Shown: positions 52,318 to 61,224 of the stretch, piece by piece
Layout: each line of letters starts with the position of its first letter
Numbering within the stretch: position 1 is the first letter of the stretch
Origin: Alphaproteobacteria bacterium
GTDB taxonomy: Bacteria; Pseudomonadota; Alphaproteobacteria; Caulobacterales; Maricaulaceae
Assembly: GCA_018222865.1 (NCBI GenBank)
Contig: JAAEZM010000001.1
Span: forward strand, 415,747-479,746
Direction: 5' to 3'
Length of the DNA stretch: 64,000 bases
The notes under the pieces: model-generated
The model's database searches: none
Told to the model about the DNA's origin: nothing
Seen by the model: only the letters and a program-made list of their open reading frames with translations
Translations under genes and position numbers: made by a program

Positions 52318-52346
52318 GCAGGCCTCCCATGCAACGGGTCGGTCGC

Positions 52347-52631
52347 TTACGGACGCTCAACCGGCTCGAGCGAACCGTTTCCGTACGGTGTTTCAATCGT
52401 CGTGCAGGTGCCCTCTGGGACATAGGTCCAGGCATTACCCTGGAAGTCGGCCGTAGACGTGCCAGCGCAGGACGTGCCGGGGCCCGCTGCGCAGTCGTTT
52501 TCGCCCGCGAGGGCGATACCGTAACACTGCTCCATTTCGCCATCGACAGTGGCAGCATTGGCAGCGGCCGAAGCCAGTGACAGGGCCAGGGCGGACGCGG
52601 CAAGAACCGCCATTTGCTTTTCAGCTTTCAT
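52347..52631 (-). CDS. bufA: Bufferin-type RiPP precursor, DUF2282
   Basis: 94 residues. A cleavable signal peptide (through AAANAA, about residue 27) directs it to the periplasm. The mature part has exactly four Cys, in [22 protein letters not shown] and EGTCTTI, the DUF2282 pattern. The middle two are the ones modified in characterised bufferins. A GPGT insert replaces the more common short spacer before the third Cys. RBS AGGAGAG precedes ATG 52631. Expected role: copper-binding peptide protecting the envelope. Confidence 0.92.
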   Translation of the reverse strand: MKAEKQMAVLAASALALSLASAAANAATVDGEMEQCYGIALAGENDCAAGPGTSCAGTSTADFQGNAWTYVPEGTCTTIETPYGNGSLEPVERP

Positions 52632-52745
52632 CTCACAACTCTCCTCGATGAAGGTCCGGCGAAAAGGGGGGAAAGGGCCGGATCCGATGACCGAAAGCTA
52701 GCCGAGAAAGCTCAAGAGAAGCCAATAACGAGGCCCTGCCGCGCA

Positions 52746-52761
52746 ATAACCTTCGTGTTAT
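52746..52761. promoter_or_regulatory. Small inverted repeat upstream of the buf operon
   Basis: ATAAC and GTTAT flank CTTCGT about 115-130 bases upstream of the bufA start and just after the phosphatase stop. It could be an operator or a weak hairpin; no ECF sigma factor or known copper regulator is adjacent. Confidence 0.3.
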
Positions 52762-52778
52762 CGCGTGTCAGCGACGCG

Positions 52779-53924
52779 TTAGTTATTCGTGAGCGCGTCA
52801 ATATCGATGGATTGAGATCGAACCGTTTCGCCGGCGTCATCGCGAATTTCCAGAGCGATGGAGCGATCCTCCCAATCGATCTCGATGGCACCGAAGTTTA
52901 CAGGTGCATACATCTCACCAATACGATTTGGGCCCGGCTCATTGTTTTCGTCGCGATAAGACATGTTCAGCGCGGATGAGGTGATTTCATAAAGCGGGTA
53001 GCCGATCACATCATCGCGGAGATACAGGCCGGAAGAATGGCGATCGCCAGAGACAAGGACCACGCCTTCCGCACCGGACCGGGAAATCGTTTCGTAGAAA
53101 CGCTCGCGCTCATGCGGCATGGTGCGCCAGGCCTCCCAGCCATGCCCATCGGCGATCACCTGGATGGAGGAGACAACCAGGCGCAAATCCGCCGGCTCAC
53201 TCAGAACCTCTTCAAACCAGGCCCATTGTGTATCACCCAGCATTGAAACACTGGTATCCTCCGTCGGGATATAGCGCTCCATACCGACCGCACCGCGATC
53301 AGGCGTCCGTGTCAAATCGCCCCGGAAATAACGTGTATCCAGAAGGATGATCTGCACCCGCTGGCCCTCCGGACCATAGGTGCGGCTGGTGTAGATACCC
53401 GGGCGAGACCGACGCTCATCATCACTGGCGACACCCCAGAATTCGAGGAATAGCTCTTCGGCGAAACCCTTGTAGGGGAAGCGCTCACCCATATCATTCA
53501 TGCCATAATCATGATCATCCCAGGTCGCGAGCATGGGGGTTGTATCCCGCAGCGTCTGGAAGGGTTCGGCGGCGGCCAGCTCTGAATAGGCCGTGCGCAG
53601 CTCCGTCAGGGTCGCATCCCAAGAGTATGCGTCGCCATAGACATTATCGCCAGTATAGATGAAGAGGTCGCCATTCTGGCCGGCGATCGTGTCGAGAATA
53701 TCGAGCGGTCGTTCCGTGCTGTGGCAGGATCCAAAGAAAATCGATTCCAGAACCGCATCGGCAGCCGGCTCACCCGCACCGGCTGGTGCGCGCGGGCGCT
53801 CCACATCCAACTGGGCATAGTAAGGCGCCAGCGCGTCCACAACATTGTCCGGCGTTTGAACGGTCTGTTCGCCCTGACACGCGGCAATGACGAGTACGGA
53901 TGCGGTTATAAGAAGCTGGCGCAT
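52779..53924 (-). CDS. PhoD-like alkaline phosphatase/phosphodiesterase lipoprotein
   Basis: 381 residues from ATG 53924, chosen because AGGGGA sits 6 bases upstream and gives a lipoprotein signal with lipobox VIAAC. The PhoD-type metallophosphatase core shows FGSCHS, YTGDNVYGD, ATWDDHDYGMND, LLDTRYFRGD and VSGDRHSSG, covering the metal ligands. It hydrolyses phosphomonoesters or diesters outside the cytoplasm and may help phosphate scavenging. 147 bases upstream of bufA on the same strand, so cotranscription is possible. Confidence 0.88.
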   Translation of the reverse strand: MRQLLITASVLVIAACQGEQTVQTPDNVVDALAPYYAQLDVERPRAPAGAGEPAADAVLESIFFGSCHSTERPLDILDTIAGQNGDLFIYTGDNVYGDAYSWDATLTELRTAYSELAAAEPFQTLRDTTPMLATWDDHDYGMNDMGERFPYKGFAEELFLEFWGVASDDERRSRPGIYTSRTYGPEGQRVQIILLDTRYFRGDLTRTPDRGAVGMERYIPTEDTSVSMLGDTQWAWFEEVLSEPADLRLVVSSIQVIADGHGWEAWRTMPHERERFYETISRSGAEGVVLVSGDRHSSGLYLRDDVIGYPLYEITSSALNMSYRDENNEPGPNRIGEMYAPVNFGAIEIDWEDRSIALEIRDDAGETVRSQSIDIDALTNN

Positions 53925-53982
53925 AAGATTTCCCCTGTTTTCACTCGGAGGTATTCCGTTTTTGTGACAGGGGAATGATAGG

Positions 53983-54705
53983 TTATGCAGGTTCGGCAAG
54001 CCGAACAAAACTCATCGGCTGGCCACCAACATCAATCCTCACAATCCGGCGCGTCTCGACATCGACAAAGAAGTCGTTTGCGGGCTCTCCACCGCGTTGT
54101 TCGATACGTATGGTCGTAAACGCTCCGCCAGGTGTTTCGATATCGACGGTTTCGATCGCACTGAAGGTGACGGTCTCTACAGCATTGGACAGGGAAGAAT
54201 ACCAGTCCACCGAAAAGGACTCGCCGGGATCAAGCTCGACTCGGTCTACAAGCATAAAGGTTTGAGCGCGCAGTAGAACACCGCCTGGGAGTGGCGCTTC
54301 GATCGAGCGCTCCTGGGCGTCCTCGCCAGGCCGACTCATCGACATCACCCCATTTGCCGCATCGGAGGTGAAACCGATCTCCCAACGAATACTCGTTTCG
54401 CCGGTATGAAAATCGATACGAACCTCTTGAGGACTCAGACTGTCAGCATTTACCCGAGCCTCGTAAAGCTCGTAAACCTCCTGAGAGGCGAACATCGTGC
54501 GATCCCAGAGGTGCAAATTATCGCCATCGCGATACCAGCCCAGGCGCATAAAACCGTCCGCTTCGCCGTTAAAGAGCATGCCAAGATGGATCTGACCGGC
54601 TTCAAGATCCTCCTCGGTCAGGCGCTCACGCCAGTCAATCGGTTGCGCGAAAACCGCCCCGGAAAAGACCAAGGCCAAGCCAAACGCAGACATTACTTTT
54701 TTCAT
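53983..54705 (-). CDS. Secreted protein of unknown function
   Basis: 240 residues from ATG 54705 (GGGGGCGAAG just upstream). Signal peptide to about residue 20 (GAVFAQ), then an all-beta mature region with DFFVDVETRRIVRIDVGG near the end, which recalls DUF3108-type lipid- or outer-membrane-associated proteins, but the match is weak. Same strand as the phosphatase, 58 bases apart. Confidence 0.6.
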   Translation of the reverse strand: MKKVMSAFGLALVFSGAVFAQPIDWRERLTEEDLEAGQIHLGMLFNGEADGFMRLGWYRDGDNLHLWDRTMFASQEVYELYEARVNADSLSPQEVRIDFHTGETSIRWEIGFTSDAANGVMSMSRPGEDAQERSIEAPLPGGVLLRAQTFMLVDRVELDPGESFSVDWYSSLSNAVETVTFSAIETVDIETPGGAFTTIRIEQRGGEPANDFFVDVETRRIVRIDVGGQPMSFVRLAEPA

Positions 54706-54849
54706 CTTCGCCCCCGAAAACTGTTCCAATTGCCCCACACTATTGCCAAGTCGGACAGTTCCGGCGTTAAACCCGCGTAAAGCGCTTCACTCTCGCGTGA
54801 AAAATGATTCCAACAGCTTACACGGGATCACATTCTGACAAGCACCGAC

Positions 54850-55242
54850 CTATCCAAGCGCAATCTCCCACATCAAACGCCCGGGTACGAAGGCGAACAG
54901 ACCTGGTATGATGAGCGCTCCGAAAAACAGTCCTCTCACTGTGCTGAGATGGCCCTTGAAGTCGCCGGTTACGGCATTCCGGACAATCCCGAACAAGCCG
55001 AAAAAGGTCAGCGGCACAAACAGGTGAATGAGGGAGAAACTCCCATCATTGATCTCGCGAATGAAAATGGCCGTGCTCGCCACCATCGCCATCAAGGCCA
55101 CCCATACCATGCCCATGATCCGGTGCGGCAAGGCGCCTTTGGGCGCCAGAAGCTGTACCGCGCCGAGACCCAAGGCCGCCAAGGCGGAAAGGGCGTGAAG
55201 CTGGACGACCAAAGGCGCGTCAAAAAAAGCCTGAATATTCAT
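54850..55242 (-). CDS. DUF2306 four-helix membrane protein
   Basis: 130 residues from ATG 55242, which has GGAG 6 bases upstream; ATG 55254 lacks proper spacing. Four transmembrane segments with the DUF2306 pattern: VQLHALSALAALGLGAVQLLAPKG, HRIMGMVWVALMAM, SLIHLF and PGRLMW (shortened here). Function is unknown. It is the last gene of the DUF2141-carotenoid oxygenase operon. Confidence 0.82.
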   Translation of the reverse strand: MNIQAFFDAPLVVQLHALSALAALGLGAVQLLAPKGALPHRIMGMVWVALMAMVASTAIFIREINDGSFSLIHLFVPLTFFGLFGIVRNAVTGDFKGHLSTVRGLFFGALIIPGLFAFVPGRLMWEIALG

Positions 55243-55257
55243 ACCTGTCTCCATTCC

Positions 55258-56769
55258 TCAGGCTTGTCGCCAGCACCCATGAAAGCCGAAGGGGCAGGCA
55301 TAGGGGAGTTGCCAGCTCGCCAGCGGCCCGTCGGATAGGCGCAGGGCATCAAAAACATGAAGCTCGGTCCGGCGATCGCGGGCATTGAGCGCGGTATGGA
55401 TCACCCAGCCTTCACCTTCAGCACCTCGCTCCGATGGCAGGAAGAGCGGCTCCTCTACGAAAACGTGCTCGCCATGATCGAAGCCGTCTTGCGTGCCGGT
55501 CTCGAGATCGCGGCGCTCAATCCGGGTCGCACCCCGTTCATCCGCCTCGCTCCAGGCAATATGCCAGGTCTGCCGCCGCCGACGACCCACAAAACGCGGA
55601 TCCACTTGCGGAAACTCAATGTAATCGGGTCCCAGCACCTCGCTCCGGGCGCGACCACCGGCCCCGAGGGTGACCAAGCGGTGTTGGGTGTGCGAACCGA
55701 ATTCGCCTTCTGGCTCACCGCGCATGATCATTTGCGCACCCTGACTGACCATGCGCGCATCGTCGGACAGCGCAGCGTCAAGCCGGATTTCGCCGTCCGC
55801 GCTTTCCCACGCACCGCCAAAATGAAACAGGAAACCCGGGTCGAGCTCCCAAGTCCGACGCTGCGACCAGTCATTCTTGTCAAGCGCCACCGCTAGCATG
55901 GGCGTGCCGGCTTCAAATCCGAAACTTCCATTGAACGTGTCCGCGCGCCCTTGATAGCGATAGCTCCCCACGAGGAAGACCAGCGACCGCTCGGTGATCA
56001 CAAAGTCGTGGACCATGCCGCCTGGAATGTCGGGAATGAGCCCCGCATCGAGCAGTTGACCATCCGGTCCGATCTTCCAGATCACCAGCCGGTCATTGAA
56101 TGCGTCCTGGCCGAAATTCCAGACAATACCGGTTTGCGGCTCCACCTTGGGATGGGCTGAGAAGGGCACGCCATCCAGACCCTGACCCCAGCGACGCGGG
56201 CCGCGGCTCTCCAGCGTTTCAGGATCGAGAGACCAGGCCGATCCGCCTTCCCAGAGCGCCAGCAACTCGTCTCCGACAAGCATGACCGAGGTATTGGCCA
56301 CATTCATATCATCAGGGCCATTCAGCCCGCTCGCGCCGGGTGGCAAAGATCCGAAGCCTGGCCGCAGAAACCGCCCTGCCGCCTCTTCCTCCACCCATTT
56401 ATCCGTCTGGGTGAACTGGCCACGGTGCGAAACACGACCATTCGCCAGCTGCCAGGACTGAATGAAACCGTCTCCATCAAACCAATGCCGGTAACGCCAG
56501 CCCTGACGACTGAAACGTCCGGGACCATTGCGATAAAGCGTGCCGCTGAGGCCCGAAGGCATTTGGCCGTGGATTAGCTGGGCGTCTCCGGAAAACCCGT
56601 CAGCGGGAGCATCGCGAACGATGAGCGTCCAGGGATCCTGCTCGGCATTGCGCTGATATGCAGCGAAGACCGGGTCTTCACCCGCCGCGCCTGCGATTGC
56701 CGGCAGGCCAGCCATCCCGCCAGCAGCGATCAGGAATTGCAGGGCTTCACGACGATTGGTCGACAGCAT
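55258..56769 (-). CDS. Carotenoid cleavage oxygenase, Tat-exported
   Basis: 503 residues. A Tat-like leader (NRREALQFLIAAGG) precedes the seven-bladed propeller. The four iron-binding His are identifiable: H206 (FSAHPKVE), H254 (MVHDFV), H316 (FLFHFGG) and H497 (FGFHGCW), so the enzyme should be active. The family cleaves carotenoids, apocarotenoids or related stilbene/lignin compounds with O2. A strong AAGGAGGT precedes the start. Export of such an enzyme to the periplasm is unusual for carotenoid turnover. Confidence 0.9.
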   Translation of the reverse strand: MLSTNRREALQFLIAAGGMAGLPAIAGAAGEDPVFAAYQRNAEQDPWTLIVRDAPADGFSGDAQLIHGQMPSGLSGTLYRNGPGRFSRQGWRYRHWFDGDGFIQSWQLANGRVSHRGQFTQTDKWVEEEAAGRFLRPGFGSLPPGASGLNGPDDMNVANTSVMLVGDELLALWEGGSAWSLDPETLESRGPRRWGQGLDGVPFSAHPKVEPQTGIVWNFGQDAFNDRLVIWKIGPDGQLLDAGLIPDIPGGMVHDFVITERSLVFLVGSYRYQGRADTFNGSFGFEAGTPMLAVALDKNDWSQRRTWELDPGFLFHFGGAWESADGEIRLDAALSDDARMVSQGAQMIMRGEPEGEFGSHTQHRLVTLGAGGRARSEVLGPDYIEFPQVDPRFVGRRRRQTWHIAWSEADERGATRIERRDLETGTQDGFDHGEHVFVEEPLFLPSERGAEGEGWVIHTALNARDRRTELHVFDALRLSDGPLASWQLPYACPFGFHGCWRQA

Positions 56770-56791
56770 GGCTGACCTCCTTGAGCGGTGA

Positions 56792-57220
56792 TTAATCGAA
56801 ACGGATGGACTGATTGGCGCTTTGGGCTGTCAGCTCAAAGGCTGCATCATCCCAGGAGGCCGGGCCGAAGCGGCCGCGTGCATTGTTGGAGAAGGCGAAA
56901 GGCTCGCTGGGGATACCCATGAGATTGGTGTCCATCTCGCCATTGGCATTCACATCATGGTACATTTTGATGCCATAGCGACCCGCCGGCAGGGTACCCA
57001 GTGTCGCCGTGACTTGCTCGCCGTCTACGCTGGCGCGAATACCAGCAACCGGCGCGCCACCATTCCAGGCATCAGCGCTGTCAAAAACGGCGATCATCAA
57101 GGAACCTTCGCTCGGGGCGATCCCATCGACCGTCAAGCTCAGCTCAACCGGCATTTCTTGGGCATAGGCCGCACCCATCATGTGTGCGGAAACAAGTAGC
57201 GTGCTGATAAATTTAAACAT
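56792..57220 (-). CDS. DUF2141 secreted protein
   Basis: 142 residues. Signal peptide to about 20 (AAYAQE). Mature beta-sandwich with the DUF2141 marks: GSLMIAVFDSADAW, LPAGRYGIKMYHDVNANGEMD and IPSEPFAFSNNA. It could bind a ligand or calcium (the D-x-N-x-N-G loop resembles a calcium loop). First gene of an operon with the carotenoid oxygenase, which starts 22 bases later, and divergent from the LytTR gene. Confidence 0.87.
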   Translation of the reverse strand: MFKFISTLLVSAHMMGAAYAQEMPVELSLTVDGIAPSEGSLMIAVFDSADAWNGGAPVAGIRASVDGEQVTATLGTLPAGRYGIKMYHDVNANGEMDTNLMGIPSEPFAFSNNARGRFGPASWDDAAFELTAQSANQSIRFD

Positions 57221-57382
57221 TCACTCTCTCCAGAATTCAAATTCGAAAGCCGGATCAGCCGGCGGTGGAAAGAGTGATGCGGTCCGAGGTCCCGGCTTGC
57301 CAGCGCGTTTACGCAAACAAGCTGCCTAAGCACGCGAAATGCGCTAGGTGTTCACTGACGTATCGCGAACCGACACCTGCCC

Positions 57383-58111
57383 ATGCCTTTGTCAGTCAAA
57401 AAAACGCTCTCTACCCTGATCCCGATCCTGGCGATTGGATCATTCCTGGCCTTTATCGGCCCCTATAACACCCAGGCTTTCGGCACGCCGGGCGTCTGGT
57501 TTTACTGGACAGGTTTAATCGCCCTGGGCTGGGGGGCGGGCGCTCTGGCGGGGCTGTTTTTCGACCGGGTCAAACCACCCTGGCCGATGTGGAGCATCTA
57601 CATGGCGGTCTCGCTCATGGTGTCCGTTCCAGTGACCAGCGCCGTTGTGCTGATACAGGCGCTGATCTGGGGGCCTTTCGCCTGGCCCTATATTCCCGGC
57701 GTCTTCCTGTCGGTCTGGGTGATCAGTGCCGCGGTCACCGCAATCAGCTATTTGCGCGATGCGCGAACCCAAAGTGTCGGCAACACGACGTCCGTGGGGA
57801 GTACGCTTATCGAGAAACTGCCGCATCGGCTTCGCAAGTCTGAAATCATCGCCCTGGTCTCAGAGGATCATTATTTGCGGGTGCATACCCGCGATGGTGA
57901 CGCACTGATCTTGATGCGCTTGAGTGATGCGATAGCAGCTGTGGAGGCCCTGGAAGGTGCCCAGACACACCGCTCCTGGTGGGTGGCGCGACAAGCCGTG
58001 GAAGGCGTCGAGCGCGGCAATGGCCGCGCCACGTTAAGCCTCCCCGGCGGTCTCGAGGCTCCGGTGAGCCGGACTTTTGCGCCAAAACTACGTGAAGCGG
58101 GCTGGTATTAG
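57383..58111 (+). CDS. Membrane-anchored LytTR-family transcriptional regulator
   Basis: 242 residues. Four hydrophobic segments in the first 125 residues, then a linker and a C-terminal LytTR DNA-binding domain (about 140-240: IALVSEDHYLRVHTRDGDALIL, RSWWVARQAVEGV). This one-component layout senses a membrane-related signal and binds DNA directly. It is divergent from the DUF2141 operon with 162 bases between starts, which makes that operon its likely target. Stop interlocks with the next gene (TTAG, 58108-58111). Confidence 0.87.
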   Translation: MPLSVKKTLSTLIPILAIGSFLAFIGPYNTQAFGTPGVWFYWTGLIALGWGAGALAGLFFDRVKPPWPMWSIYMAVSLMVSVPVTSAVVLIQALIWGPFAWPYIPGVFLSVWVISAAVTAISYLRDARTQSVGNTTSVGSTLIEKLPHRLRKSEIIALVSEDHYLRVHTRDGDALILMRLSDAIAAVEALEGAQTHRSWWVARQAVEGVERGNGRATLSLPGGLEAPVSRTFAPKLREAGWY

Positions 58112-58947
58112 TGTGCCAGCAAGATGGCAAACGGCACTTTCTTGATCAGCGCCGTGGTTTCGTCACGCCCGAGTGAACGCTGCCAGCCTGGCGCACCAAA
58201 ACCGCCCATCACCAAAAGGTCCGCACCATTCGCCGTCGAGGTTTCGATCAGGGCCCGCGCCGCGCTGCGCCCTTCAAGCGTGACGCTGCGAGTCGCGCTC
58301 TTAATCCCGTGCGTATCGAGATAGGCGGCGAGATCTGCGAGCTGGTCTGCCGAGTCAGCATCTGCGCCCGCGTGAAGCAGGAGAACGGTTTCAGCTGCCG
58401 CCAGGAAGGGCAGAGCACCGACGACGGCGCGGGTCGCTTCCAAAGACCCATCCCAAGCCACGACGACATCCTTGAAACACCCTGCATCGCCACACTCTTC
58501 AGGCATAACCAGAACCGGGCGCCCGGACTCAAATGCGGCGGTCTCGATCGCATTGAGCTGGTTGCGCAGATCCCGTTCCTGAGGCTTTTCCATGATGATG
58601 AGATCGCTGAGGCGACCCTCGCGAGCCATCGCCGCGCGTGGCAGGCCGATATATTCAATGAAGCGGCCAATCACCCCTGATGGCGCATCATCCGCTACAT
58701 CGGTAAAGGCGGCATGAGCCGCATCACTCGCCTTCGCCGCCGCATCGTCTAGTGCCTCCAGGACAGCTTCCATCCCATAGGTGGAGAAAGCATCGCCCAG
58801 GAAATCCCCTCCGCTCGCAGCGTTTCGCCTGACGAATAATCCGTCCAGCTTCGCATCCCAGGCCGCGCAGATGGAAACGGACTGACGCAGCAGTCCAGCA
58901 TCGGTTTCTTCGCCATCCAGTACTGTTAGAATACGCCGCGGTTTCAT
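58108..58947 (-). CDS. Universal stress protein, tandem UspA type
   Basis: 279 residues, two Usp-like halves. The second half ends with the nucleotide-loop type sequence ADLLVMGGFGAPGWQRSLGRDET, followed by VPFAILLAH, as in ATP-binding Usp proteins. The first half is more divergent. GGAGGAG precedes ATG 58947. A general role in stress survival is assumed; no specific partner is adjacent. Confidence 0.85.
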   Translation of the reverse strand: MKPRRILTVLDGEETDAGLLRQSVSICAAWDAKLDGLFVRRNAASGGDFLGDAFSTYGMEAVLEALDDAAAKASDAAHAAFTDVADDAPSGVIGRFIEYIGLPRAAMAREGRLSDLIIMEKPQERDLRNQLNAIETAAFESGRPVLVMPEECGDAGCFKDVVVAWDGSLEATRAVVGALPFLAAAETVLLLHAGADADSADQLADLAAYLDTHGIKSATRSVTLEGRSAARALIETSTANGADLLVMGGFGAPGWQRSLGRDETTALIKKVPFAILLAH

Positions 58948-59144
58948 CCTGCCACTCCTCCAATATCGCGCGATTATCCTCGCGTCCTGCCTTACGTTAT
59001 GAGTGTGCGCCAGCGCACGGCAAACGGGAAGAGGCCGCCATGTCGCAGGCTGGAGGTGAGTTTGCCGCAGGCGAGGTTCTTGCCATTACGCGCGCAGAAA
59101 GCGATGACTTCTGCAAGAAGCCTTGTGACTGGCGGAGTGAAAGC

Positions 59145-59888
59145 ATGGAACTCAAGCTCAATCCGAATATCGATGTGGACGCCTATGCCGCGGCCTATCG
59201 CGAAGACCCGCTGGTACGCATTCCTGATGTCTTCACCGAGGAAACGGCAGAGACCATTCACCAAATCCTGTCCAAACAGATTTCGTGGCGATTGGTCTTT
59301 CCAATCCGGGATGAGCAGGGCGAGCGGATTGAAACCTTGTCGCAGGCAGAGATTCAGGCGCTGGGTCAGCAAGGCATGCGCGCGCGGATCAACCATGTCA
59401 TGGAGCGCGCCCAGCGCAATATCGGCTATCTGTACTCAACCTATCCGATGATCCAGGCCTATATTCAGGGCTGGGACCAGGGCCATCCAATCCATACCAT
59501 CACAGAGTTTCTCAACTCTCCGGAATTTCTGGAGTTCGGCGGACAGGTGATCGGCGTCCCAGGCATCACCAAGACGGATGTCCAGGCGACTCTTTACACG
59601 CGAGGCCAATTCCTTACCCGGCACATTGATAGCGGTATGGATAATGAACGCCGCGCGGCTTTGACCTTTGGTTTCACCAAGAATTGGCAAACCGACTGGG
59701 GCGGGCTGCTGATGTTCATCGATGAAAACCTTGATATCAGCCAGGCCTTCTTGCCGCGCTTCAACGTATTGTCGATTTTCGATGGTCGCCGGATTCACTC
59801 GGTAAGCCCGGTTTCACCTTTCGCGGGCCAGGGGCGCTATCAAATCACCGGCTGGCTTCGCGATGATCCACCGGCCAACGCCAGCTAG
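59145..59888 (+). CDS. 2-oxoglutarate/Fe(II) dioxygenase, prolyl-4-hydroxylase-like
   Basis: 247 residues from ATG 59145, preceded by GGAG at 8 bases; a longer frame to 59040 has no support. The double-stranded beta-helix core has the iron triad H160-x-D162 (RHIDSG) and H218 (RIHSVSP) and the 2OG-binding R231 (GRYQITGW). WGGLLMF lies between. Resembles the P4H/Ofd1-like branch that hydroxylates proteins or tRNA-linked substrates; the actual target is unknown. Confidence 0.88.
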   Translation: MELKLNPNIDVDAYAAAYREDPLVRIPDVFTEETAETIHQILSKQISWRLVFPIRDEQGERIETLSQAEIQALGQQGMRARINHVMERAQRNIGYLYSTYPMIQAYIQGWDQGHPIHTITEFLNSPEFLEFGGQVIGVPGITKTDVQATLYTRGQFLTRHIDSGMDNERRAALTFGFTKNWQTDWGGLLMFIDENLDISQAFLPRFNVLSIFDGRRIHSVSPVSPFAGQGRYQITGWLRDDPPANAS

Positions 59889-59897
59889 CAGGATCTG

Positions 59898-60431
59898 CTA
59901 GGCGTGCCGCTGAGCCCATTCGCCTGCGTCCTGCTCCCAAACATCCACGGTCATGCCGAAGCCGGGCACTTCAGCGCGGCGCCCCTTGAACTGCGAGCCC
60001 AGCTTGCGGGCCACACCCTGGCTGGCGACGTTTTCCGGGTCGATCAGGTGGATGACCTCCGGCCAACCGAGATGGTTGAACACATAATCGACGCACGCTT
60101 CCGCAGCTTCATAGGCATAGCCACGCCCCCAGGCCTCCCGCTTAATGGTCCAGCCGACCTCTGGCTGAGGCCAGAGATGGGGATTCCATGGCCCGACGCG
60201 TCCAAGCCACTCACCACTTGATTTTTCGATCACGGAAAAGAAGCCGTAGCCGCGCAATTGCCAATGCCCGAGAAGAGTACAGAAGGCGCGCCAGCTTATG
60301 GCCGGTTCCTGCGCCCCGCCGATGAAGCGGGCCGTTTCTACATCCTGCATCATGACGCTGAGCGGCTCGAAATCGGGCTCCTCAGGCTTGCGCAAGATCA
60401 ATCGTTCAGTTTCCAGGACAGGAGCGTTCAT
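59898..60431 (-). CDS. GNAT N-acetyltransferase
   Basis: 177 residues, RimJ/RimL-like: LETERLILRKPEEPDF opening, EVGWTIKREAWGRGYAYEAAEACVDY with the acetyl-CoA loop R-x-x-W-G-R-G-Y-A, and DPENVASQGVARKLG. Similar architecture to the GNAT at 35544 but not a close copy. Converges with the dioxygenase gene, 9 bases between stops. Confidence 0.85.
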   Translation of the reverse strand: MNAPVLETERLILRKPEEPDFEPLSVMMQDVETARFIGGAQEPAISWRAFCTLLGHWQLRGYGFFSVIEKSSGEWLGRVGPWNPHLWPQPEVGWTIKREAWGRGYAYEAAEACVDYVFNHLGWPEVIHLIDPENVASQGVARKLGSQFKGRRAEVPGFGMTVDVWEQDAGEWAQRHA

Positions 60432-60642
60432 GGATTAAAGCGACCCGTTTCGACACAGAAGGTCAAGCCCGCAACACAATAATCGCTCATAGGATATAAC
60501 TGCTGAACACACTTCTCTACGCCTTTCGTCTCGGCAACATTTTGAAGTGTTACGAAATTGACGTCTTGTCCTCAATCTCGCCAGACTCTGGCGCGAGGCT
60601 TGCAAAGTAACAGTGTTTGTTGGAGTTGGGTGGGTAGTATCC

Positions 60643-61161
60643 ATGGACGAACAGCATCGTCCCGGCGTGGTTCGATTTCTGATCTACATGATCACCGCAG
60701 CGGGTCTCGCCGGCGGCCTCGCCGGCTGGATCAACGCCAGCGGTGATCTCGCCTGGTCGCAATCGCTGGCCGGTCCGAGCTGGTCGATGCAGTCTGACAT
60801 CAATGTCATAAGCGGCATGTTCATGCTGCAGCTCATCGCGATCTCACTCTGGCTCAGCCAATCGAGCGGCCGAGATGGGTATCGGACACTGTGCACCTTC
60901 GCCATATTGGGCATTCTGGCTGCTTTGTTCCTGCAATTGCTCGCATTTTTCGGGGCGCGAGACCTTGAGATTGCCTTCCTCGCCCATTTCGGCACCGGCA
61001 TTTATATGATCTTTGTCAGCTGGCTTGTCGGCCGATGCTCCAAGGCCGCGGGCTACCTTCTGTGGCCACCGCTGGTTTGGCAGGTCTATCACATCGCCTT
61101 GATGTTTGAGCTGATGCGCCTGAACGGAGATGACTCGCTCGCTCGCTTGGCCGGCCTGTAG
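60643..61161 (+). CDS. TspO/MBR-like tryptophan-rich membrane protein
   Basis: 172 residues from ATG 60643, five hydrophobic segments. The C-terminal AAGYLLWPPLVWQVYHIALM and ELMRLNGDD parallel the TspO ending (A-G-x-L-L-x-P-Y-L-x-W and R-L-N), and SLAGPSWS early on recalls the K-P-S-W segment. Trp is abundant (seven or more). TspO proteins bind porphyrins and, in Rhodobacter, modulate pigment genes under oxygen. A divergent member; confidence is moderate because the central helices are not typical. Confidence 0.68.
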   Translation: MDEQHRPGVVRFLIYMITAAGLAGGLAGWINASGDLAWSQSLAGPSWSMQSDINVISGMFMLQLIAISLWLSQSSGRDGYRTLCTFAILGILAALFLQLLAFFGARDLEIAFLAHFGTGIYMIFVSWLVGRCSKAAGYLLWPPLVWQVYHIALMFELMRLNGDDSLARLAGL

Positions 61162-61188
61162 AACGAAAAGAAAACTGTCACAGCAAAG

Positions 61189-61224
61189 AAAAAAGGGCAG
61201 CGGCCACCGCCACTGCCCTTTTTT
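61189..61224. terminator. Bidirectional terminator between the TspO-like gene and mdh
   Basis: A perfect GGGCAG/CTGCCC core, extended by GTGGC-like pairs, is flanked by AAAAAA on the left and TTTTTT on the right, so it can end transcripts from both sides. Confidence 0.88.

Noticed and set aside
60576-60596. Hairpin GCCAG-ACT-CTGGC upstream of the TspO-like gene
   Set aside because: Short stem, no T-run, and no conserved context; could be chance in GC-rich DNA.
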